Below, piece after piece: positions 7,701 through 12,839 of a stretch of DNA of 13,444 nucleotides; position 1 is the stretch's first letter, and each line of letters opens with the position of its first letter. Source of the DNA: an uncultured Sphingosinicella sp. (GTDB lineage: Bacteria > Pseudomonadota > Alphaproteobacteria > Sphingomonadales > Sphingomonadaceae); assembly GCA_946886275.1 (NCBI GenBank), contig CAMPIH010000053.1, positions 1 to 13,444 on the forward strand, written 5' to 3'. The notes beneath the pieces were generated by a model that saw nothing but the letters and a program-made list of their open reading frames with translations, was not told the DNA's origin and ran no database searches. The translations under genes and the position numbers were made by a program.

Positions 7701-8949
7701 CGGCGAGACCCAGGCGCTCGAGCAGTTCGCGAACATCGTCCAGGGGACCCGGGGCGCGGTCCGCTGCCTGCAGAATCGCGGCGAATATATGTATGTCGCC
7801 GAAGGCAGCGGCGGCTTCAGGGTCTATGACATCGCCAATATCGGCAACAAGGGCGTTTCGGAGCGGATCGTGACCGCGCCCTTCTCGAGCCTCGGCCACG
7901 ACACGAGGGTCGATTCGCGCAACGCCACCTGCATGGCGCTTCCGACCAACCAGCCGATCCGGCCCGACCGCAACCGCGAGATGGCGGCGACGACGCGGAC
8001 CCAGCCGGACGGAACGACGATCAGCCTGCTCCAGGAGAATCAGGAGCAGCCCTTCCACCCGATCTATTCCTACGCGGTGGTCACCGATTCCGAGGAAGGC
8101 CTGTTCCTCGTCAACGTCGAGACGCTTTCCGACGGCGAGCCGCGCAACAATTTCCTTCGCCGAGCGGTGACCTGGAACGAGAATGGAGTGCTGAACGGCG
8201 CCCGCCACGTCACCCTGGCCGGGACGATGGCCTATATCGCGGCCGACTCGGGGCTCGTCGTCGTCGATCTCGACGACCCGCTCCACCCGAGGCACGTCAC
8301 CACCGTCCCGATGAGCGACGCCCGCGCCTCGGCGATCCAGTTCCGCTATCTGTGGGTGACCGATTCCGAGGGGCTGAAGCTGTTCGACGTCACCCGGCTC
8401 GCCGATCCGCGGCCGGTCCCGTCCGGCACCGTCCGTTTCGCCGACGCCCGTCGGGTCTATCTCGCCCGCACCTACGCCTATGTCGCCGCCAAGGCTCAGG
8501 GACTGGCGATCGTCGACATCACCCGACCCGAAGCGCCGGCAGCGCCGGTCTTCGTCACCTTCGACGGCCGGATGAACGACGTCGAGGACGTCATCGTCGG
8601 ATCGACCAACGCTTCCTTGTTCGCTTATGTCGCCGACGGGCGAAACGGGATGAAGGTGATCCAGCTCACCTCGCCGGAGAGCCAGCCCGCTTTCTACGGC
8701 TTCTCGCCACGGCCGGTGCCGGAGCTGATCGCCTGGGCCCGCACCCCCTCGCCGGCGCTCGCCCTCGCCAAGGGCCTCGACCGCGACCGCGCGGTCGACG
8801 AGACCGGCCACCAGATCGCCGTGTTCGGCCGCCTCGGCTCGCGCCCCTTCACTCGCTCCGAGATGGAGCGGCTGTTCCTCAACAGCCGGGGCCTGCCCTA
8901 TCTGGTCAGCGACCGCGGCGAGATGAGCGATTGGGTGGCGCGGCGGTAG
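4777..8949 (+). CDS. Secreted decahaem cytochrome c with His-rich insert and C-terminal LVIVD beta-propeller
   Basis: The 1390-aa product begins with an Arg-containing n-region and a hydrophobic stretch (about residues 6-21), a signal peptide or membrane anchor. Ten CxxCH haem c sites start at residues 62, 84, 162, 336, 449, 618, 645, 764, 775 and 881. Between haems 4 and 5 lies a low-complexity His/Glu/Gly insert (about 382-434). From about residue 1004 to 1297 there are six LVIVD-type repeats, each beginning with a YxYVA-like strand and ending with a VxD(I/V/L) strand (near 1004, 1097, 1153, 1191, 1233, 1282). This predicts a beta-propeller, usually an exported binding or interaction surface. 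The ATG overlaps the TGA of the barrel gene (TGATG), so the two are translationally coupled. I infer an electron conduit or terminal reductase at the outer membrane. It is more than twice the length of MtrA/PioA-type decahaem proteins and is not a recognisable homologue of them. Acceptor or donor unknown. Confidence 0.85.
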   Translation: MPARLSFLLVLAAVIAAALFGSSRLGASEKEKPVVRDYSLVRAESAPRTQEWAQAEAKSAGCVTCHTESDAHTMHRSPAVVLGCADCHGGNVAITRPAGSEQGGSAYIIAQNAAHVLPRYPESWHFPSSANPQRSYTLLNIEAPEFVRFVNPSDYRVARDSCGACHIEIIEAGERSLMSHAAMFMGGAAYNNGIIPYKNYMFGEAYTRDGEPALIRSPLPNGQMTEEQRLRGVIAELYPLPTWHVIPPGDIFRVFERGGRNVNTQFAEIGLPNPTGSIQRLEEPGRPDIRQSNRGPGTGLRVAIPILNIHKTRLNDPYMWFMGTNDQPGDYRHSGCSGCHVVYANDREPRHSLTYARYGRDGQTATADPTIASLREGRNGAHGEEGGHGEEAAHGDEADHGDGEGPGGAGASAPPEAHGAPADTTHAAVGERGHPIRHVFTRAIPTSQCMTCHMHQPNIFLNSYLGYTMWDYESDADLMWPGPENRLPARNADEEARFRTQRYPTATEVHEVLERNPEGAAPRGLWADVEFLREVYERVNPLARHTQFADYHGHGWNFRGVFRRDRQGNLLDSEGAIIPPGDPDTFRRDNEGMFVEPGTNPGRAVHMMDIHAERGLQCADCHFSRDSHGNGFIYGEVANAIEIGCKDCHGTARDYANLRTSGPAAPPRGTNLELIRNEDGRRRFEWMQREDGRRVLVQRSIVDPNLEWEVSQVRDSVDPASPDFNQLSARAKLMSRQGAETGRFVFGEGVADEDLAHPDEEMACFTCHLSWTTSCAGCHLPIEANWATSSHHYEGEETRNFATYNPQVAREDMFQLGRHQTSKGNIIAPIRSTSALILSSTNLNRERIYVQQPPIAASGYSSQAFAPHFPHTVRRTETKTCSDCHVSAANDNNAIMAQLLLQGTNFVNFVGLHSWAGLEDGFQATRVTEWDEPQAVIGSYLHRFAYPDYWRAHVERNGRELINWTRGEAFDGEGSGETQALEQFANIVQGTRGAVRCLQNRGEYMYVAEGSGGFRVYDIANIGNKGVSERIVTAPFSSLGHDTRVDSRNATCMALPTNQPIRPDRNREMAATTRTQPDGTTISLLQENQEQPFHPIYSYAVVTDSEEGLFLVNVETLSDGEPRNNFLRRAVTWNENGVLNGARHVTLAGTMAYIAADSGLVVVDLDDPLHPRHVTTVPMSDARASAIQFRYLWVTDSEGLKLFDVTRLADPRPVPSGTVRFADARRVYLARTYAYVAAKAQGLAIVDITRPEAPAAPVFVTFDGRMNDVEDVIVGSTNASLFAYVADGRNGMKVIQLTSPESQPAFYGFSPRPVPELIAWARTPSPALALAKGLDRDRAVDETGHQIAVFGRLGSRPFTRSEMERLFLNSRGLPYLVSDRGEMSDWVARR
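5911..6078 (+). other. His-rich low-complexity insert in the decahaem cytochrome
   Basis: Residues about 379-434 of the decahaem protein hold about ten His residues in an acidic, Gly-rich context, with a recurring H-G-(E/D)-E-x-x unit in the first half. The DNA shows an imperfect tandem repeat of a CATGGCGAGGAAG-like unit, consistent with slippage expansion. The segment lies between the CxxCH sites at 336 and 449 and could bind metal ions; this is inference. Confidence 0.6.
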
Positions 8950-8961
8950 CTTCGGCTACCG
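8944..8961 (+). terminator. Stable UUCG hairpin overlapping the stop codon
   Basis: CGGTAGC and GCTACCG form a perfect 7-bp stem closed as C(UUCG)G, an exceptionally stable tetraloop. The TAG stop codon (8947-8949) sits in the left arm. No T-run follows, so it is not a canonical intrinsic terminator; it could stop transcription weakly or protect the 3' end of the message. Confidence 0.5.
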
Positions 8962-8974
8962 GGTCCATCGTTCC

Positions 8975-9003
8975 CCGTCATGCCAGCGAAGGCTGGCATC
9001 CAT
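8975..9003. repeat. Palindromic repeat, convergence-zone copy 1
   Basis: A perfect 8-bp stem (ATGCCAGC at 8980-8987, GCTGGCAT at 8992-8999) has a GAAG loop and is preceded by CGTC. It lies in the 141-bp gap between convergent operons and is inverted relative to the copy at 9032-9060. Confidence 0.75.
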
Positions 9004-9031
9004 GCCGAGTCTGAAGAGGTGGAAAGTCCGT

Positions 9032-9060
9032 CTGGACCCCAGCCTTCGCTGGGGTGACGC
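9032..9060. repeat. Palindromic repeat, convergence-zone copy 2 (inverted)
   Basis: A perfect 8-bp stem (ACCCCAGC at 9036-9043, GCTGGGGT at 9048-9055) has a CTTC loop and is followed by GACGC. Its reverse complement matches copy 1 except at two stem positions, where both arms changed together so pairing is kept. It may serve as a bidirectional transcription barrier for the two operons. The rest of the gap holds no gene. Confidence 0.75.
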
Positions 9061-9090
9061 AATCGGAAATGGTGCGTGGCGCGCGCCCCG

Positions 9091-9945
9091 TCAGACGTCC
9101 TTTTTCTCGTCGATCAGCATCCGCACCAAAGGCTGGAGCTTCGACGTGTAGCGGGCGAGGACCTCATGGTCCTCGGCGGTGTCGAAATGACTGATCAGCT
9201 CGCGGCCGTTCCAGTAATGGAGGGCGTAGCAGGGATGGTCGGCGACGATCATCGGCCGATCGTCCGGCTTGTCGGGATCGATCTCGGCCAGGTCCAAAGC
9301 GACCTGGGGCGCGGTCGACGGGCACACGGCCAGGATCGTGCCCGCCCAGCGGGTGACGATCGGGCGATGGAGATGGCCGGCGATCATCGCGACGATGTTG
9401 GCCCGGCCGGACACGGCCTCGGCCAGCCGCCTTACCCAGGCCGCGTCCGGATTCTCGGTCATCCAGCTGAGGCCGGTCTCGATCGGCGGATGGTGGAGGA
9501 CGATCGCGGTCGGACGGTCCGGCATCTCGTCGAGCCGCTCGCGAAGCCAGGCGGCCCGGGTCTCGCAGAAGGCGCCGCCATGGCGGCCCGGCTCGAGCGT
9601 GTCGAGGACGAGGATCCGGACCGGGAACTGGTCGATCGCATATTGGACGAAGCCGTCGGCGGTGGGCGTGTCCGGGAATATCTCCAGGAACGGCTCGCGG
9701 CTGTCGTGATTGCCGAGCGCGTGAAGGACCGGGAAAGGCAGGACGTCGGTCGCCTCCCGGAAACGCGCATAAGAGAGCCTGTCGTCGCCGTCGTCGGCGA
9801 TGTCGCCGGTCGCGATAAGCAGATCGGGCAGAGGCTCGAGCGCGCAGAGGGCCTCGAGCGTCCGGTCGAGACGCTGACGGTTGAACTCGCGCGGATTGTC
9901 CCGGTCGAAGCCGAGATGGATGTCGGTGATCTGGGCGATCAGCAT
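9091..9945 (-). CDS. Class III cyclic-nucleotide phosphodiesterase-like metallophosphoesterase (CpdA-like)
   Basis: The 284-aa product begins MLIAQITDIHLG. This ATG was chosen over an in-frame start 123 bases upstream because it places the first metal-binding motif at the N-terminus and follows the upstream TGA by two bases (TGAAGATG). The full metallophosphoesterase set is present: DxH (D8, H10), GDxxDDG (D48), GNHD (N79-D81), HHPP (H151, H152) and GHLH (H191, H193). This arrangement is typical of the CpdA family, which hydrolyses cAMP or other phosphodiesters using two metal ions in the cytoplasm; the actual substrate cannot be read from sequence. It is the last gene of the minus-strand operon. 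Its link to electron-transfer genes could be regulatory, through cyclic nucleotide turnover, or incidental. Confidence 0.85.
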   Translation of the reverse strand: MLIAQITDIHLGFDRDNPREFNRQRLDRTLEALCALEPLPDLLIATGDIADDGDDRLSYARFREATDVLPFPVLHALGNHDSREPFLEIFPDTPTADGFVQYAIDQFPVRILVLDTLEPGRHGGAFCETRAAWLRERLDEMPDRPTAIVLHHPPIETGLSWMTENPDAAWVRRLAEAVSGRANIVAMIAGHLHRPIVTRWAGTILAVCPSTAPQVALDLAEIDPDKPDDRPMIVADHPCYALHYWNGRELISHFDTAEDHEVLARYTSKLQPLVRMLIDEKKDV

Positions 9946-9947
9946 CT

Positions 9948-11822
9948 TCAGCGCCCCGACGCGGGCCGAGGCTCGACCGGGATCACCGTCGTCTCCCAGC
10001 GCCGGCCGCGCACCCGCTTGCGCAGAAGCATTGCCGGGGCCCCCTCGTCCATATGATAATCGTGGCACATCGCGCAGCTCGACGCCACTGGCGCGCTCGT
10101 CCGTTCGCCACCGTGGCAGGTCCGGCAGCTGGCGAGATCGGGGATGAGCAGATCGGCCGCGGCGGCCGAGCGATCGGCGCTATGGCAGGTCAGGCAGGCT
10201 CCCGAGCCTTCGGCGCGAGGCTGGCCCGGCTGCTCGACGATCCGGTGGTCGCGATGGTCGAACCAGCCATGGAGAAGATAGCGCGTCGGAAAGGCCACGG
10301 GGCGAATATGGGGAGCGGCCGAGCCTTGCCTGGGCGGATCGACGACGTGGCAATCGAAGCAGGCGCCGCCGCGCGAGAAGACGCCGCGGATCGCGCGGTC
10401 GGCACGAGCGCCGGCGCCGGCGCGGGCGCGGGCGCGCTGGACCGCCTCGCGAATCTGGGTGACGGTGCCGGGCCGATCGCGGGAGGCGCTGAGCTCTGCC
10501 GGCCGCTGCGGGCCGCCCTGGCGGTAGAAGGCGCGAAGATCGGCGACGACCTGCTGCGGCGAACCGTGGCGAAGGGTGCGGATGGTGCCGTCGATGCGAT
10601 CGAAGGCGAGGCTGTGGCACATGCCGCAATCCTCCTCCATCTGGACCGGCTGGAACCGGGTGCCGTCCGGAGTCGGGACGTGGCAATCGGCGCATTCGAG
10701 CTGCTGTCCGAAGCCGTGGGTCGGCGCCAGCCGCCGCGCCATCTGGGCGACTCCGCCGGCCGGCGCGAGGTGGAGGGCGTGCGGGAATTTGAGGTTGCTC
10801 ATCTCCTGCGGGCGGCGGTCCATCGGCACGCGCTGCATGCGCGGGGTCTCACCGTCCCAGCGGATCAGAACCGAGGGCTGGAATTCGGGATGGTCGCGGC
10901 CGAAATCGGCGGCGCTGGCGAGCCTCGTGTCGGGCAGACGGCTTCGAATGTCGGTATGGCAATCGGCGCAGAAACGCTGCGGAGTCGCCGGGATCTCCTG
11001 CGGCCCCTCATGCTCGGTGTGGCAATCGACGCAGCGGCCGGGGGTCAGCCCGAACGTCTCCTGGACGCTGAGCTGGAAACGATCCCAGCGGCCGAGGTCA
11101 GGCCGCGCCCGGGCGAGACGCGAATGATCGCCATGATCGTCGATTGCGGTGTGGCAGGCCTTGCACGCTTCGTCGCGGACGGAGACGAACGGCTCGACAT
11201 GGCAAGCCTGGCAATCCTGCTGGAGCGAAGCGTGGCCCTTGCTGAGGCTCCCGCTCAGCCACATCCGATCGGCGTGGAAGGCGCGGGCATATTCCGCCCC
11301 CTCTTGTTGCCGGGAGTCGCGCTCACGCTGGTAGAAGGACCAGATCGGCCAGGCGAGGAACACGGCAAGGATCGCGGCGACGAGAAGCCAGGCCACGGGC
11401 CGCTTGCCGGGCATCGCCGAAGCGAGCGTGAAGCGGCGCACGTCCGCACGCTCCAGCTCCTCCTCGCCGATTCCGGCCCGGGCGACGGTGACGGCGATCT
11501 CGTCGCTGTCGGGCGCGGTGGGCATGAACTCCAGCACATGGCTCGCGATCCTGATCGAGCCGCCGCCGGCGAGCTCGATCCGGCCCTCGGCGGTCTTGCT
11601 GCCGTCGAGCTCGACATAGAGCCCCTGCTCCGCCTTGACCGACAGGAGCGACGGCGACACCCGCTCGACCACCGCATGGTGGAGAGCGACGGCGAGATCG
11701 GTGAGATGGACATGGCTCGCCGGATCGCGGCCGAGCGTCAGCCGATCGCCCTCTACCCGGGAGGTGCGGACGATCTCACGTCCCTCGGCACTGTGCGAGA
11801 CCTGGCGGAGAAGGAAAGCCAT
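9948..11822 (-). CDS. FHA-like domain, one membrane helix and decahaem c-type cytochrome domain in one protein
   Basis: In this 624-aa protein residues 20-100 resemble a forkhead-associated domain (RLTLGRDPASHVHL, then VALHHAVV). The FHA Gly-Arg is kept at 31-32, but the usual Ser-x-x-His is Ala46-x-x-His49 and the Asn-Gly is Asp73-Gly74, so phosphothreonine binding may be lost. A single membrane helix spans about 143-164, with no cleavable signal, so the FHA part is predicted cytoplasmic and the rest periplasmic. Ten CxxCH sites start at residues 204, 220, 264, 285, 377, 399, 488, 543, 566 and 583. Their spacing suggests small cytochrome c3/c7-like modules. An Ala/Arg/Gly linker lies at 462-476. 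The gene starts 20 bases after the cytochrome b gene with an AGGAAAGGG stretch upstream, and its TGA is two bases before the phosphodiesterase ATG. A role as periplasmic electron hub is inferred. Confidence 0.85.
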   Translation of the reverse strand: MAFLLRQVSHSAEGREIVRTSRVEGDRLTLGRDPASHVHLTDLAVALHHAVVERVSPSLLSVKAEQGLYVELDGSKTAEGRIELAGGGSIRIASHVLEFMPTAPDSDEIAVTVARAGIGEEELERADVRRFTLASAMPGKRPVAWLLVAAILAVFLAWPIWSFYQRERDSRQQEGAEYARAFHADRMWLSGSLSKGHASLQQDCQACHVEPFVSVRDEACKACHTAIDDHGDHSRLARARPDLGRWDRFQLSVQETFGLTPGRCVDCHTEHEGPQEIPATPQRFCADCHTDIRSRLPDTRLASAADFGRDHPEFQPSVLIRWDGETPRMQRVPMDRRPQEMSNLKFPHALHLAPAGGVAQMARRLAPTHGFGQQLECADCHVPTPDGTRFQPVQMEEDCGMCHSLAFDRIDGTIRTLRHGSPQQVVADLRAFYRQGGPQRPAELSASRDRPGTVTQIREAVQRARARAGAGARADRAIRGVFSRGGACFDCHVVDPPRQGSAAPHIRPVAFPTRYLLHGWFDHRDHRIVEQPGQPRAEGSGACLTCHSADRSAAAADLLIPDLASCRTCHGGERTSAPVASSCAMCHDYHMDEGAPAMLLRKRVRGRRWETTVIPVEPRPASGR

Positions 11823-11842
11823 GCCTGGGTCCGGTCCCTTTC

Positions 11843-12715
11843 CTACCAGTAGAAGAAGACGCTGACGATGTGGGCGGCGAGCGCGGCGATCAGAGCGAAG
11901 GTCAAAGGCACGTGGACGTAGAGCCAGACCTCGAGCAAGGCGCGGATACGCAGGTGACGACGAAGACGGGCGAGCGCCGAATCCTTGCGCTCGAGAAGCT
12001 CGACCACCTGTTCGATCACCTTTGCCTCTTCGGGCGTGGCCTCGGCGCGGCGGGCGCGCATCTGTGCCAGCGCCGAGGCATTGCCGCAGTCACGGTAGCG
12101 GCCGGAGATCCTGCGGATGAAGCCGCCTCGGAACGGATCCTCGTTGAGCGAGAGCCGAACGATCTCGGTATCGGCGATTCGGAGCGGCTGCGCGACCGAC
12201 TGGAGCTGGCGGTCGATCTGCTGGACCGCCTCCAGCATCTGCGGCCGGGTCATCTCCGCCCGAGTGTCGCTGAGCTCGTCGGGCAGGGTGACGTAGACGA
12301 TGATCCCGTAGATTCCGGACAGGATCACCAGCATCATCAGCGCATAAGCGAGGGTGTGGACGTTCCAGCCGAACTGGAAGCCGGTGTGAAGCGTGGCGAT
12401 GACGATCAGCGAGAGGCCGAGATAGACATGGGCGGAGGTCCACGACTTCAGCGACCAGCGTCCTGCCGTCATCGCCCTTTTGCGAAGGCCGAGCATGGTC
12501 AGCCACAGGATGAGGAGCGCCCCGATCGTCCCCAGCGTATAGCCGAGCCAGCTGCCGCCATTGTGGCGCGGCTGGACGTCGGCCATGAAATAAGCAGCGA
12601 TCGCGATCAGCGACAGAAAGGCGGCGATCTTGAGCCAGCGCCACGAGCGATGACGAAGGAAGCCTTCATGGCTCCCAGCCGCCAGCCGAGTCCGCTCCGC
12701 CCCCTTGCTCGCCAT
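11843..12715 (-). CDS. Five-helix membrane cytochrome b-like protein with two H-x13-H pairs
   Basis: The 290-aa protein has predicted membrane helices at about 28-45, 57-77, 94-115, 119-143 and 262-288. A long charged, probably cytoplasmic, helical loop lies between helices 4 and 5. Helix 3 carries H96 and H110 and helix 5 carries H268 and H282, both pairs 14 residues apart. This is the pattern of proteins that stack two b haems across the membrane, as in the ferric reductase/NADPH oxidase group. With basic loops inside, H96-H268 would hold the inner haem and H110-H282 the outer one. No FAD or NAD(P) domain is present, so electrons must come from a partner, plausibly the Fe-S protein encoded upstream. 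The decahaem protein encoded downstream is a plausible acceptor. The ATG at 12715 has a GGGGGAG stretch about 12 bases upstream. The exact family is not identified. Confidence 0.75.
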   Translation of the reverse strand: MASKGAERTRLAAGSHEGFLRHRSWRWLKIAAFLSLIAIAAYFMADVQPRHNGGSWLGYTLGTIGALLILWLTMLGLRKRAMTAGRWSLKSWTSAHVYLGLSLIVIATLHTGFQFGWNVHTLAYALMMLVILSGIYGIIVYVTLPDELSDTRAEMTRPQMLEAVQQIDRQLQSVAQPLRIADTEIVRLSLNEDPFRGGFIRRISGRYRDCGNASALAQMRARRAEATPEEAKVIEQVVELLERKDSALARLRRHLRIRALLEVWLYVHVPLTFALIAALAAHIVSVFFYW

Positions 12716-12776
12716 CGTGGTGGCTTGCTCCCCCTTCGAGCGTCACGCCGCGAAACCGGCACCCCTGGACCGGGAG

Positions 12777-12792
12777 CCGGGCGAAATCCCGG
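12777..12792. other. Short GC-rich inverted repeat between Fe-S and cytochrome b genes
   Basis: CCGGG and CCCGG are separated by six bases, next to the palindromic repeat in the 124-bp gap 12716-12839. Such short GC-rich pairing is common by chance in this composition, so it is only a weak candidate regulatory hairpin. No promoter motif could be recognised in the gap. Confidence 0.25.
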
Positions 12793-12805
12793 CCTCCGAG
12801 CTCAT

Positions 12806-12831
12806 GGATCCCGACTTGAGCCGGGATGACT
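12806..12831. repeat. Palindromic repeat copy between Fe-S and cytochrome b genes
   Basis: ATCCCG (12808-12813) and CGGGAT (12822-12827) pair around an eight-base loop, followed by GACTC. It resembles the copy at 2897-2921 in stem and 3' flank but has a larger loop. It ends ten bases beyond the Fe-S gene stop codon and could trim or attenuate the minus-strand transcript before the cytochrome b gene. Confidence 0.6.
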
Positions 12832-12839
12832 CGAATAGT

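Noticed and set aside
4771..8811. Long minus-strand open frames (769 and 575 codons) opposite the decahaem cytochrome gene
   Set aside because: They are antisense to a gene with ten haem motifs and recognisable repeats. Their translations are low-complexity and match no family; long antisense frames are expected at this GC content.
2762..8949. Assignment as pioAB or mtrAB
   Set aside because: The cytochrome is over twice the usual length and carries a propeller and a His-rich insert, and I see no specific sequence identity to either pair, so gene symbols were withheld.
8975..9060. CRISPR array or insertion-sequence ends
   Set aside because: There are only two inverted palindromes with no spacer periodicity, no transposase and no target duplication visible.
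9946..10068. 41-residue N-terminal extension of the phosphodiesterase
   Set aside because: It overlaps the FHA-cytochrome gene and is low in complexity; the family begins right at the DxH motif reached from the ATG at 9945.
10053..11852. 599-codon plus-strand open frame opposite the FHA-decahaem gene
   Set aside because: It is a mirror frame of a gene with ten CxxCH motifs; the translation is Ala/Gly/Arg-rich without domains.
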